The position numbers and the translations under genes are program-made. Positions 41,753 through 50,334 of a DNA stretch of 64,000 nt are shown piece by piece. How positions within the stretch are numbered: position 1 is the stretch's first letter; each line of letters opens with the position of its first letter. The notes beneath the pieces were generated by a model. It ran no database searches and had not been told where the DNA came from. It was given only the letters and a program-made list of their open reading frames with translations. Origin of the DNA: Helicobacter fennelliae (lineage in GTDB: Bacteria; Campylobacterota; Campylobacteria; Campylobacterales; Helicobacteraceae); contig NZ_UGIB01000001.1 in NCBI RefSeq assembly GCF_900451005.1, forward strand, positions 1,178,001 through 1,242,000, read 5' to 3'.

Positions 41753-42505
41753 ATGCTAGAAAAACTTAGCGCAATCAATAAAATCGCCAAACTTCAATCC
41801 CAAAGCAATAATACAAAAACATTTAACGCGAATTTGCCTATTTTGCTCAAAGTACTTGCTAAAAATAAAGGCGATGAATACCTCTTAAAGCTCGGTAATG
41901 CCACGATCCAAACCAAATCGCCAATCGCGCTTGAGGTAGGCAAAACATATTGGGCAAATATGCATAAAAATAGCGCGGGGCAGATTGTTTTGCATAATCT
42001 CACTTTGCAGCCACTTTTTGTCTCTCATCTCAAAGATATGCCATTGAAGCTAAGCTTTGAGGATTTGGCATTATTGCAGCATGATCCAAAGGCGTTTGTC
42101 GCGGAATTGAAAGATTTTTTATTGACACAACTCTCGTGCGCGCAGAGCAGAGATGAATTTAGTCAGCTCTCTTCGCTGATTTTTTCATTGCAGCAGGGAG
42201 TGATTTCGCTTGTGATAAGCGATGAGGGCAAGGAGCATTTGATACAGATCGCGCCAAAATCTCAATATATAGATTTTTATGCGGTTTTTCCGCATTTAGG
42301 ACCTATTGATGGCAGAATCTACACACAAGATAATGCCAAAAATAAGGGCATTGTCGCGCAATTTGGTGTGATGAATGAAAAAATCCAAAAGATATTGCAA
42401 GATCATGCCGAGTTATTGGGGTTTGAAAATGTAACGATACAATGCCAAAAGCCCCCAAAAGTGCTGTTTGACTTTGGGCGTTCATTGCTTGATATTAAAG
42501 GATAA
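41753..42505 (+). CDS. Hypothetical protein downstream of coaBC, 250 aa
   Basis: No signal peptide or membrane helix. Beta-rich N-terminal half (NKGDEYLLKLGNATIQTKSP, VGKTYWANMHKN), a helical middle, and a C-terminal domain (DGRIYTQDNAKNKGIVAQFG...LGFENVTIQCQKP) that faintly recalls the FliK hook-length domain, where two strands precede an anti-aligned helix; this is not firm. It follows coaBC closely and overlaps the convergent next gene by 24 bases. A hypothetical gene follows dfp in H. pylori too, as recalled. Confidence 0.5.
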   Translation: MLEKLSAINKIAKLQSQSNNTKTFNANLPILLKVLAKNKGDEYLLKLGNATIQTKSPIALEVGKTYWANMHKNSAGQIVLHNLTLQPLFVSHLKDMPLKLSFEDLALLQHDPKAFVAELKDFLLTQLSCAQSRDEFSQLSSLIFSLQQGVISLVISDEGKEHLIQIAPKSQYIDFYAVFPHLGPIDGRIYTQDNAKNKGIVAQFGVMNEKIQKILQDHAELLGFENVTIQCQKPPKVLFDFGRSLLDIKG

Positions 42506-43204
42506 ATCGCGACTAAAGGTGAGTTTTTGGTGGGATAGAAGCGAATTGTCTGTGTATTTTGCCCAAAAAATCGCAAGCGCATATACTTCGCCCTCACCAA
42601 GCTTAGCAAATGGGAATCTTTGGTAATAGATTCTCTCTTGAGCGGGCGAGGCTTTTGAAAAATACGCTTTGGCTTGCACGCCTTGAATGTGTCGTATGAT
42701 TTTTGTATCTGAAGCGATTGCGACTGCTATTATTGGGGCTTTTGCTGCTAGGGTGATGTGTTTGCTATTTGCTTGGCTTTTGAAAATGCAGGCAAGATTT
42801 TTTTTATCAAATGCATAAAAACAACTCGCGCAATAGATTTCTGCTGGTTGTGTTATGGGCTGATTTGCAGAGTGAATTGTGGGCTGAAGTTGGGGCTGAA
42901 TTGCGGGGTGATTTGTAGATAAAGGCTCGGATTGAATGGTAGGCTTCGTGGGTTGGAGTGTGGTTTTGTTTGTGGGTGGTTTTGATTGAGAATCTAGATT
43001 CTGCGTTGGTGTTTGGGGTGTTGCGATTTTGTTTGGGCTAGAATCTATGGTGCTAGATTCTGTGATGTGAGATTCTGTGATGTGAGATTCTGCAATGTGG
43101 TATTCTGCGGTGCTAGATTCTAAAGTATGGAGCGTATGAGATTCTAGGACGCTTAAAGTCAATATATGCGAGGCGTGGAGGAATTTTTTGATATGTGAAT
43201 CCAT
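42482..43204 (-). CDS. Hypothetical protein with Ser/Thr/Pro/Gln linker and 5-residue repeats, 240 aa
   Basis: Residues 1-40 are hydrophobic/His-rich with no clear signal peptide. Next comes an array of HI(T/A)ES repeats (~30-52) and a long low-complexity Pro/Gln/Thr linker (~55-117). The last ~115 residues look globular (YCASCFYAFDKKNLACIFK with two to three Cys, then AFIPIAVAIASD-type strands). The repeat array is encoded by tandem 15-bp units, so its length can vary in frame. It may be a surface or envelope protein, but there is no proof. Confidence 0.5.
   Translation of the reverse strand: MDSHIKKFLHASHILTLSVLESHTLHTLESSTAEYHIAESHITESHITESSTIDSSPNKIATPQTPTQNLDSQSKPPTNKTTLQPTKPTIQSEPLSTNHPAIQPQLQPTIHSANQPITQPAEIYCASCFYAFDKKNLACIFKSQANSKHITLAAKAPIIAVAIASDTKIIRHIQGVQAKAYFSKASPAQERIYYQRFPFAKLGEGEVYALAIFWAKYTDNSLLSHQKLTFSRDLSFNIKQ
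43055..43114 (-). repeat. In-frame 15-bp tandem repeats in the 240-aa protein gene
   Basis: Four 15-bp units: two exact copies of AGATTCTGTGATGTG, one with two changes, and a degenerate fourth. Each encodes five residues on the minus strand (pattern HITES). Copy-number change would keep the frame. Confidence 0.8.
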
Positions 43205-43296
43205 AGGTTTTAAGCTTCCTTTTTGTGATTTATATTAATTTCTCATTTTTGTTAAATTTTAGTAAAAAATTAAGGTTAATATTATCTTTATTTTCT

Positions 43297-43302
43297 TATA
43301 AT
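43297..43302 (+). promoter_or_regulatory. -10 box upstream of ferritin
   Basis: TATAAT in TTCTTATAATTCC, 35 bases before the ferritin ATG. The AT-rich stretch upstream could hold a Fur site but none was defined. Confidence 0.5.
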
Positions 43303-43336
43303 TCCTTGCATTTTAAGAAAAAACAAGGAGTAATCA

Positions 43337-43831
43337 ATGTTATCAAAAGAAGTTATTCAAAAACTAAATGATCAAGTTGCAAAAGAAATGTATGCTGCAA
43401 ATTTATATTTGAGTATGAGTTCTTGGTGCTATACACATAGATTTGATGGGGCTGGAGAGTTTTTGTTTGAGCATGCAAGTCAAGAAAGCGATCATGCAAA
43501 AAAACTCATCACCTATCTAAATGAGACAGATTCTAAGGTCGAGCTTAGCGTGATTGACAAGCCACAAGCAGATTTTAAATCATTGCTTGATGTGTTTGAA
43601 AAAACCTATAATCACGAATTAAGTATCACAAAATCTATTAATGAATTAGTGGAATTTATGTTGCAGTCTAAGGATTATTCGACTTTCAATTTTTTGCAAT
43701 GGTATGTCGCCGAACAGCACGAAGAAGAAGCACTTTTTAGAGGCATCGTCGATAAAATCAAACTCGTAGGCGATAGCGGAAATAGCTTGTATCTTGTCGA
43801 TCAATACATCAAAGGCTTGAGTGGCAAATAA
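43337..43831 (+). CDS. ftn: Non-haem ferritin, 164 aa
   Basis: Four-helix ferritin that oxidises and stores iron. The di-iron ligands are visible in EMYAANLYLSMSSWCY, FEHASQESDHAKKL (E-x-x-H pattern) and QWYVAEQHEEEALFR. The short helix E ending VDQYIKGLSGK is typical of FtnA/Pfr. An AAGGAG ribosome site precedes the ATG. Its neighbour on the opposite strand is a Fur-family repressor. Confidence 0.93.
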   Translation: MLSKEVIQKLNDQVAKEMYAANLYLSMSSWCYTHRFDGAGEFLFEHASQESDHAKKLITYLNETDSKVELSVIDKPQADFKSLLDVFEKTYNHELSITKSINELVEFMLQSKDYSTFNFLQWYVAEQHEEEALFRGIVDKIKLVGDSGNSLYLVDQYIKGLSGK

Positions 43832-44233
43832 TACAAGTCATACATTAAACAGCCTTAGTCAAAAAGGCTATAAGCTTAAATGGCTTAAGAAGGCTTGAGG
43901 GTACAAGAGCTAGAATCTAGATTCTAAAATAGATTCTGGTTTGATTCTTTGGATTCTTCGCTAATGCTTAAGACATGACAGGTAAGAGTGCGTCAAAACA
44001 ATATAGAATCTAGAATCTAAAAAGTAGATTCTATGGATTGCCACGCAAGGATAAACCTTGCTCGCAATGACAAGCCTGCTCTGTCATTGCGAGGACGATA
44101 GGACGAAGCAATCCAGTCAAAATAGATTGCCACAGCCCTAAAGAGCTCCGCAATGACGACAAAAACAACTATGGATTTTAGATTCTATGGAAAATAGATT
44201 CTAGATTCTGCTTTTGTTATGGCTTCTCTTTTG
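43832..44233. other. ~400-bp repeat-rich intergenic region
   Basis: No gene. A weak hairpin (AGCCTT/AAGGCT, 43851-43869) may terminate ferritin transcription. Then come copy 2 of the 71-bp dispersed repeat (43951-44021) and REP-like units (GTCATTGCGAGGACGATAGG, CGAAGCAATCCAG; GATTGCCACAGCCC). Confidence 0.65.
43951..44021 (+). repeat. 71-bp dispersed repeat, copy 2
   Basis: Same orientation as 37984-38054, four mismatches in 71 bp by eye. Confidence 0.8.
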
Positions 44234-44671
44234 CTAGTTTTGATTTTTTGGTTTTAGCTCTTGGCTTTTGCTACTGCATTCTGGGCACAGACCGATAAAA
44301 ACCGCTGAAACATCAAAAAGTTTATAACCTGTTTTATGCATACATTCAGTAGAGATATTTTGCACATTCACATACACATCTTGCAATTTACCGCATTTCT
44401 CGCAGCTTACATGGATATGTCTATCGCACGAGAGTTCGTATTTTTGTTTTTGTGATGGAGCTTTGACTTCTCTTAAAATATTTGCATCATTAAGCGCGGT
44501 GATATTTTTATACACAGTGGCAAGGGAGATTGATGGGCAATCCTTTTTGATGATATTTTCATAAATTTCCTCAATTCCAATGTGTCCATTTGCTTTGATT
44601 TCTCTCAAAATAGCAAGTCTTTGAGGAGTGATTTTAAGATTTTTTTCACGCAAAGATGTTTCAAATTCCAT
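44234..44671 (-). CDS. perR: Fur-family, PerR-like peroxide/iron-responsive repressor, 145 aa
   Basis: The N-terminal winged helix (NLKITPQRLAILREIKANGH, SISLATVYKNITALNDANIL) and two structural-zinc CxxC motifs (C90/C93 and C129/C132) define a Fur-family repressor. The HIHVSCEKCG region is closer to Campylobacter/Helicobacter PerR than to H. pylori Fur as I recall them, but a Fur call cannot be excluded. ATG 44671 is chosen because GGAGGTGC precedes it. It faces the ferritin gene across a repeat-rich spacer and could control iron and peroxide genes. Confidence 0.8.
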   Translation of the reverse strand: MEFETSLREKNLKITPQRLAILREIKANGHIGIEEIYENIIKKDCPSISLATVYKNITALNDANILREVKAPSQKQKYELSCDRHIHVSCEKCGKLQDVYVNVQNISTECMHKTGYKLFDVSAVFIGLCPECSSKSQELKPKNQN

Positions 44672-44940
44672 AAAGCACCTCCGAAATTGATTTAGATTTT
44701 GGTTTATAATGATTAAATTTAGATTCTGTAAATGAAACAGCATAAAATAGCTTATATAAATTAATACAAATTTAACTCAATGGATAATTTATATGATTTT
44801 AGATTTTTTATTATATGTAATGATTTCTATAATGCAAAGGATTTCTGCTGTGGTTTGGGATATGGCAGTTGTGAGTTTTAAGTTCAAAATAAGCAAAAAT
44901 TTAAAAAAGCTTTGCGTGATATATTATAAAAGTTATTTGA

Positions 44941-44946
44941 TATAAT
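44941..44946 (+). promoter_or_regulatory. -10 box upstream of ffh
   Basis: TTTGATATAATGG, an extended -10 with TATAAT, 31 bases before the ffh GTG. Confidence 0.6.
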
Positions 44947-44976
44947 GGCTTTTTATATTTTTTAAGGAGATTTAGA

Positions 44977-46308
44977 GTGTTTGATACATTAAGTAGTTCG
45001 TTTCGTTCTATCGCTTCAAAAATTCGCTTTAATGATGACCAAAAATCGCTTGATAGGGCTTTGGAAGAGCTTAAGAAAACATTGCTGAAAAATGATGTGT
45101 ATCACAAAGTCGTCAAAGAAATCATCAATCAAATCGCTATCAAAACAAAGCAAGCAGGCATTGGACGGCAGAATTTTTTAAAAGCTATGCAAGAGAGTTT
45201 TGAAGAGATTTTGACAACGCAGGGGAATTATGGATTTGTCTATGCGAGCAAACCGCCAACAATCGTGCTGATGACGGGATTACAAGGGAGTGGAAAAACA
45301 ACAACAAGTGCAAAGCTTGCAAATTATCTCAAAACCAAAAACAAAAAAGTTTTGCTTGTGGCTTGCGATATGCAAAGACTTGCGGCAGTAAGCCAGCTTG
45401 AGACATTGGGGAGACAAATTGAAGTTGAAGTTTTTGCCCTGCCTGATAAAAGTGCTTTGGAAGTTGCTAGGGCTGCAAAAGAGCGGGCTATTCAAGGGCA
45501 ATTTGATGTGATGATTATCGATAGTGCGGGGAGATTGGCGATAGATTCTGCGTTGATGAATGAGCTAAAGTCAATCAAGCAAGAGATTAAGCCCGATGAG
45601 ACATTGTATGTGGTGGATTCTCTAAGCGGGCAAGATGGCATTAGGAGTGCAGAGAGCTTTCATAAAGAAATTGGGCTTAGCGGCGTGATTTTGAGTAAGT
45701 TTGATAGTGATTCAAAAGGCGGAATCGCACTAAATATTGCTTATCAGATTCAAGTGCCATTGCGGTTTTTGGGAAATGGAGAGAAGATTCCGGATTTGGA
45801 TATTTTCATTCCTGATAGAATCGTATCAAGGCTTATGGGCGCGGGAGATATTATCAGTCTTGCGGAAAAAACAGCAGGGGTGATTGATGAAAAAGAGGCA
45901 AAAAACATTACCAAAAAGCTTAAAAAAGGGCAGTTTGGGTTTGAGGATTTTTTGGCACAGATTGAAAACATAAAAAAACTTGGCTCTATGGGTTCGATTA
46001 TGTCGATGATTCCGGGATTATCACAAATGGCAGGACAGCTTAAAAATATCGATTTGGATAATTCCAAAGAGATAAAAGATATAAAAGCAATGGTAAATTC
46101 TATGACGCCCAAAGAGCGTCAGAATCCAGAGATTCTCAATGGCTCAAGACGCAAAAGAATCGCGCTTGGTGCGGGGTTGGAAGTTGCTGATATTAATCGC
46201 ATTATCAAGCAATTTGATAATGCTGCAAAAATAGCAAAAAAAATGAGTCAAAAAGGTGGTATGCAAGATATTTTAGGATTGATGGGTCAAATGCGACAAA
46301 AATCTTAA
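44977..46308 (+). CDS. ffh: Signal recognition particle GTPase Ffh, 443 aa
   Basis: SRP54-type NG domain (G1 GLQGSGKTTTSAKLA, DSAGR, SKFDSDSKG) and the methionine-rich M domain that binds 4.5S RNA and signal sequences (MGSIMSMIPGLSQMAGQL, MTPKERQNPEILNGSRRKRI). Starts with GTG at 44977; AAGGAG lies seven bases upstream and no better start exists. Works with FtsY (54466-55356) to target membrane proteins. It heads the ffh-rpsP-khpA-rimM-trmD-rplS run. Confidence 0.95.
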   Translation: MFDTLSSSFRSIASKIRFNDDQKSLDRALEELKKTLLKNDVYHKVVKEIINQIAIKTKQAGIGRQNFLKAMQESFEEILTTQGNYGFVYASKPPTIVLMTGLQGSGKTTTSAKLANYLKTKNKKVLLVACDMQRLAAVSQLETLGRQIEVEVFALPDKSALEVARAAKERAIQGQFDVMIIDSAGRLAIDSALMNELKSIKQEIKPDETLYVVDSLSGQDGIRSAESFHKEIGLSGVILSKFDSDSKGGIALNIAYQIQVPLRFLGNGEKIPDLDIFIPDRIVSRLMGAGDIISLAEKTAGVIDEKEAKNITKKLKKGQFGFEDFLAQIENIKKLGSMGSIMSMIPGLSQMAGQLKNIDLDNSKEIKDIKAMVNSMTPKERQNPEILNGSRRKRIALGAGLEVADINRIIKQFDNAAKIAKKMSQKGGMQDILGLMGQMRQKS

Positions 46309-46326
46309 ATAATAAAAAAATTAGTG

Positions 46327-46332
46327 TATAAT
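46327..46332 (+). promoter_or_regulatory. -10 box upstream of rpsP
   Basis: TATAAT in TTAGTGTATAATACG, 35 bases before the rpsP ATG; an independent promoter for the ribosomal part of the run is likely. Confidence 0.6.
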
Positions 46333-46367
46333 ACGCATTTATTTTAATCTAACAAGGAGCTAATGAT

Positions 46368-46601
46368 ATGGCAACAGTAATCCGATTGACGCGAATGGGA
46401 AGAAAGAAAAAACCTTTTTATCGTGTGGTAGTTACAGATTCTCGCAAAAGAAGAGATGGTGGCTGGATAGAATCTATTGGGTATTATAATCCATTGACAC
46501 AGCCTGCAACAATCAAAATTGACGCAGAGCGATTGGCGTATTGGAAAGGTGTGGGAGCAAAAATGAGTGAGCGAGTAGCCGCACTCTCTAGCGCAAAATA
46601 A
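46368..46601 (+). CDS. rpsP: 30S ribosomal protein S16, 77 aa
   Basis: Typical start [20 protein letters not shown], then [18 protein letters not shown] and [23 protein letters not shown] precedes the ATG. Binds 16S rRNA in the small subunit. Second in the run after ffh. Confidence 0.97.
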   Translation: MATVIRLTRMGRKKKPFYRVVVTDSRKRRDGGWIESIGYYNPLTQPATIKIDAERLAYWKGVGAKMSERVAALSSAK

Positions 46602-46644
46602 CTTCAAATCATACATCAATACATAATAAATAAAGGCGCACGGA

Positions 46645-46890
46645 GTGGTTGAAAAATTCTTAGAATCTTATATAAAAAAGATTGTCGCTATACCTGAAAA
46701 AACATACATACAAAGGCATAGCATTGAAGATGGAATGTGCTGTTTGGATATTTTTGTCAGCGCAGAAGATATGGGCAAGGTGATTGGCAAAGATGGCAGA
46801 ATGATTTCAGCACTTAAAACTTTTGTCTCTGGGTGCAAAGCAAAAGATGGTGTAACATATCGGATTACTGTACATTCAAATGATAAGTAA
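46645..46890 (+). CDS. khpA: KH-domain RNA-binding protein KhpA, 81 aa
   Basis: Short single-KH protein with the GxxG-type loop MGKVIGKDGRMISALKTFVS. It starts GTG (GTG GTT GAA AAA), with GGAG directly before it. Between rpsP and rimM it is the usual KhpA/YlqC gene, involved in RNA binding and cell-wall/division control in other bacteria. Overlaps rimM by 11 bases. Confidence 0.9.
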   Translation: MVEKFLESYIKKIVAIPEKTYIQRHSIEDGMCCLDIFVSAEDMGKVIGKDGRMISALKTFVSGCKAKDGVTYRITVHSNDK

Positions 46891-47470
46891 TCGCACCACA
46901 AACCATCATACCGAACTCATCGAAATAGGAAAACTAGGAAAAACAAGAGGATTTAATGGGGAATTTACATTTTTTCCATTGAGTGATTTTTTGTCTTTCT
47001 TTCAGCCACAGCTAAAGGTATTTACCGCAAACAAAGAGCAAACACTCACTATTGCTTACTTTAAATCCATATCGACAAAATATTATATCAAGTTTGATGA
47101 GATTAGCTCAAAAGAGCAGGCTCAATGCTATGTAAATGCCATTATTCATAGCACCAAAGAAGAGACAAAAGCATTATGCAATCTCCAACAAGATGAGTTT
47201 TTTTATTTTGACATTGTAGGCTGTGAGATCATCGAAGATTCTGCGATTTTAGGTGTGGTGGTGGATATTGAGCGGATAGGAAATATTGATTATTTTATTA
47301 TCCAAGCCCAAAAAAGATCACAAAAAAGTCCCCAAAAAAACCCCCATATGAATCACGCAAAACAAAAAACTTTTTTGATTCCATACATTAATCAATACAT
47401 TCAAAAAGTAGATATTGAGAATAAACAAATTCTTAGTCAAAATGCAAAATATATCTTGGAGCAGAGCTGA
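46880..47470 (+). CDS. rimM: 16S rRNA processing protein RimM, 196 aa
   Basis: The N-terminal RimM barrel (IEIGKLGKTRGFNGEFTFFP, AQCYVNAIIHS) is followed by a PRC-barrel (FFYFDIVGCEI, IDYFIIQAQ). A Lys/Gln/Pro/Asn-rich insertion (~148-165: RSQKSPQKNPHMNHAKQK) extends it somewhat above the usual ~175 residues. Assembles the 30S head with S19. Its stop overlaps trmD (TGATG). Confidence 0.92.
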   Translation: MISNRTTNHHTELIEIGKLGKTRGFNGEFTFFPLSDFLSFFQPQLKVFTANKEQTLTIAYFKSISTKYYIKFDEISSKEQAQCYVNAIIHSTKEETKALCNLQQDEFFYFDIVGCEIIEDSAILGVVVDIERIGNIDYFIIQAQKRSQKSPQKNPHMNHAKQKTFLIPYINQYIQKVDIENKQILSQNAKYILEQS

Positions 47471-48276
47471 TGACTTTTAGTTTTTTGACTTTATTTCCAA
47501 GTCTGATTGAGGGCTACTTTCAAGAATCCATACTCAAAAACGCACGCAATAACAATCTCATCTCAATCCAAACAATACATATAAGGGATTTTGCTTTAAA
47601 TCAATACAAAAGCGTAGATTCGCCACAGATTGGCGGTGGTGCGGGGCAGGTTTTGTGCGCGCAGATTCTAGGAGAAGCCATTGAGAGTGTTAAATCAAAT
47701 CAAATCAAAAATAAACATATAAATACCATAGCAGATGAAAAACAAAAAAACACATCAAAAGATTCAAAAAAGCAGGATTTTTTATCGCCACCGCATATTA
47801 TTTTTGCGACTCCAAATGGCAAACCTTTTAGTCATAGCGATTCTATCCGCCTGTCTCAAAAACGGCATATTATGTTTGTGTGTGGTCGTTATGAAGGCTT
47901 TGATGAAAGGGCGATTGAAATTTGGGCTGATGAGGTTTTTTGCGTGGGCGATTTTATTATGACTGGAGGAGAATTGCCCGCACTTTGTATGTGTGATAGT
48001 ATCGCAAGGCAGATTCCGGGCGTATTGGGAAATAGTGATTCATTACATGGCGAGAGTTTTGATAAATTTTTGCTAGAAGCACCGGTGTTTGCGCGAGATA
48101 CAGCCAAAAATTCAAAAATTCAAAAAATAAAAAATTTTCCTCCTCCTTCAGAGTATTCAAAGGGAAATCATACTATAATCGCAGATTTAAAAAACAATTT
48201 GGCGTTGTGTAAGACACAATATTTCAGACCAGATTTGTTCCAAAAATGGAAATTCACACAAAGGTTAGAGAAATGA
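47470..48276 (+). CDS. trmD: tRNA (guanine-N1)-methyltransferase TrmD, 268 aa
   Basis: Trefoil-knot (SPOUT) enzyme that makes m1G37. Signatures: [18 protein letters not shown], the [10 protein letters not shown] segment, [38 protein letters not shown] and [15 protein letters not shown]. About 25 extra Lys/Asn/Gln-rich residues (~75-99) are inserted before the [13 protein letters not shown] core. Family length is ~230-250. Overlaps rimM and rplS by a few bases. Confidence 0.94.
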   Translation: MTFSFLTLFPSLIEGYFQESILKNARNNNLISIQTIHIRDFALNQYKSVDSPQIGGGAGQVLCAQILGEAIESVKSNQIKNKHINTIADEKQKNTSKDSKKQDFLSPPHIIFATPNGKPFSHSDSIRLSQKRHIMFVCGRYEGFDERAIEIWADEVFCVGDFIMTGGELPALCMCDSIARQIPGVLGNSDSLHGESFDKFLLEAPVFARDTAKNSKIQKIKNFPPPSEYSKGNHTIIADLKNNLALCKTQYFRPDLFQKWKFTQRLEK

Positions 48277-48629
48277 AAAATAGATATATTGAAAATTTTG
48301 AAAAAGCACAAATTCAAAATAAACAAGTTCCAAGCTTTAAGGCAGGCGATACGATCAAACTTGGTATCAGAATCGTTGAGGGAGACAAAAGTCGTATTCA
48401 AAATTTTGAAGGCATTTGTATTTCTATCCGCGGTAATGGTGTAGATAGAACCTTTACAATCCGCAAAATCGGTGCAAACAATATCGGTGTAGAAAAAACT
48501 TTTCCGCTTTATAGTGAGAGTTTAGAAAGTATTGAAGTTTTGCGTATAGGACGCGTCCGCAGAGCCAAACTTTTCTATCTACGCGACAGAAAAGGTAAGG
48601 CAGCTAGAATCAAAGAGGATCGCTCTTAA
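48273..48629 (+). CDS. rplS: 50S ribosomal protein L19, 118 aa
   Basis: Typical L19 sequence: [45 protein letters not shown]-type ends with [20 protein letters not shown]. The start is ATG 48273, overlapping the trmD stop, because L19 begins there; nine upstream codons in frame belong to trmD. Last gene of the run. Confidence 0.96.
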   Translation: MKNRYIENFEKAQIQNKQVPSFKAGDTIKLGIRIVEGDKSRIQNFEGICISIRGNGVDRTFTIRKIGANNIGVEKTFPLYSESLESIEVLRIGRVRRAKLFYLRDRKGKAARIKEDRS

Positions 48630-48716
48630 TTTTTGGTTTTCTTAAAGAAAAGTATGTGATATAGCCTGAATTTTGGTATTATAGATTCTGCAAATCTATG
48701 AGACAAAGAGTTTTTT

Positions 48717-50294
48717 ATGGACATTAAGGATATTAAAAAGATTCAGAAATCTGTCGAACAAACTGAATTTCGAAACGAACGCATAAAAATTGGAATAGTT
48801 GTTGTGTTTATGGTAGCAACTGCCTTGATTGCTTTGCAATCAGGAGTTGTCGAGCAGTCGTTACTTTTGGCTTTTGCGGCACTTGTTGGTGGCTATATGG
48901 CGATGAATATCGGTGCAAATGATGTCGCTAACAATGTCGGACCAGCAGTTGGATCGCATGCGATTACTTTGACAGGTGCGATTATTATTGCTGGTATTTG
49001 TGAGGCAAGCGGGGCTATTTTGGCTGGCGGTGATGTTGTCAATACCATAAAGTCAAATATTATTGATGCAAATAAAATCGGAGATAGTCAGACATTTTTA
49101 TTTGTGATGTTAGCTGCACTTATTTCAGGAGCTATATGGGTTCATTTAGCTACGATAATCCGCGCACCAGTTTCTACTACGCATTCTATTGTTGGTGGAG
49201 TTTTGGGTTCAGGGATCGCAGCGGGTGGATTTTGGGTAGCAAATTGGTGGGTTTTAGGAGAGATTGCTTTTAGTTGGGTGTTATCACCCGTTCTTGGTGG
49301 TATTATTGCTATTATTTTTTTATTATTCATTAAGCGCACCATTACATACAAACAAGACAAGAAAGAAGCAGCAAAAAAAGTCGTGCCATTGCTTGTTTTT
49401 ATTATGATTTTGGCTTTTAGTTTGTATCTGCTTCTCAAAGGCTTCTCAAAGCTTTATTCTTTTAGTTTTATGCAGGCTTTTCTTATTTCTGTGGTTATTG
49501 CTATTGTGAGTTATTTTGTCATCACGCCTTTTATAAGAAAAAAAGCAAGCCAGCTTGAAAACACAAAAGAATCAATTAATACCTTATTTACGCTTCCGCT
49601 TATTTTTTCGGCAGCACTTTTGAGCTTTGCTCATGGTGCAAATGATGTTGCTAATGCGATTGGTCCATTAGCCGCGATTAATCAAGTTTTAACACAGCAC
49701 ACAGGGAGCACCACACAAGCAAATGTTCCATTTTGGATATTGTTTATTGGTGGAATCGGCATTGCCATAGGATTGGCTCTTTATGGTCCTCGATTGATAA
49801 AAACCGTTGGAAGTGAAATTACAGAGCTTGATAGAATGCGCGCGTTTTGTATTGCGATGTCAGCAGCGATCACTGTGCTTTTTGCAAGTGCGCTTGGGCT
49901 ACCTGTGAGCTCTACGCATATTGCCATAGGGGCTGTGATTGGTGTTGGATTTTTGAGAGAATACATCAAAGGCAGGTATTTTGAGATGTGCGAGCAAATC
50001 GTCAAAGCACACAAAGGCAGAGATCAAAAAACAATCGAGAGTTTTTTGCGCACCTTTGCTAAGGCAAATGTCAAACGCAAAAGTGAGATTCTAGCAAACC
50101 TCAAAAAACAAACCAAAGAAGTGGATTTTGTATTGAGTAAAAAAGAAAAAAAAGAGCTTAAAAGGTTTTATAAATATGAGCTTGTGAAACGAAGTGAAAT
50201 CAATAGAATCATTGCCTCTTGGCTTATCACGGTTCCAGCTTCAGGCGTGCTTGGAGCGGTTTCTTTCTTTATATTGAGAAGTATTTTTAATTAA
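48717..50294 (+). CDS. pit: PiT-family inorganic phosphate transporter, 525 aa
   Basis: Two PHO4 signature repeats, MNIGANDVANNVGPAVGSHA (near 62) and SFAHGANDVANAIGPLAAI (near 305), within about eleven membrane helices. A cytoplasmic Lys/Glu-rich segment (~420-480) precedes the last helix. Length fits the bacterial Pit (H+/Na+-phosphate symporter). A -10-like TATTATAGAT lies upstream. Neighbour of a CorC-type protein, as in H. pylori (recalled). Confidence 0.92.
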   Translation: MDIKDIKKIQKSVEQTEFRNERIKIGIVVVFMVATALIALQSGVVEQSLLLAFAALVGGYMAMNIGANDVANNVGPAVGSHAITLTGAIIIAGICEASGAILAGGDVVNTIKSNIIDANKIGDSQTFLFVMLAALISGAIWVHLATIIRAPVSTTHSIVGGVLGSGIAAGGFWVANWWVLGEIAFSWVLSPVLGGIIAIIFLLFIKRTITYKQDKKEAAKKVVPLLVFIMILAFSLYLLLKGFSKLYSFSFMQAFLISVVIAIVSYFVITPFIRKKASQLENTKESINTLFTLPLIFSAALLSFAHGANDVANAIGPLAAINQVLTQHTGSTTQANVPFWILFIGGIGIAIGLALYGPRLIKTVGSEITELDRMRAFCIAMSAAITVLFASALGLPVSSTHIAIGAVIGVGFLREYIKGRYFEMCEQIVKAHKGRDQKTIESFLRTFAKANVKRKSEILANLKKQTKEVDFVLSKKEKKELKRFYKYELVKRSEINRIIASWLITVPASGVLGAVSFFILRSIFN

Positions 50295-50305
50295 TGAAAA
50301 CATAT

Positions 50306-50311
50306 TATAAT
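50306..50311 (+). promoter_or_regulatory. -10 box upstream of the CorC-like gene
   Basis: TATAAT in ACATATTATAATGCC, 23 bases before the TTG start. Confidence 0.5.
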
Positions 50312-50334
50312 GCCTAAAACTTTAAGGAATTAAA

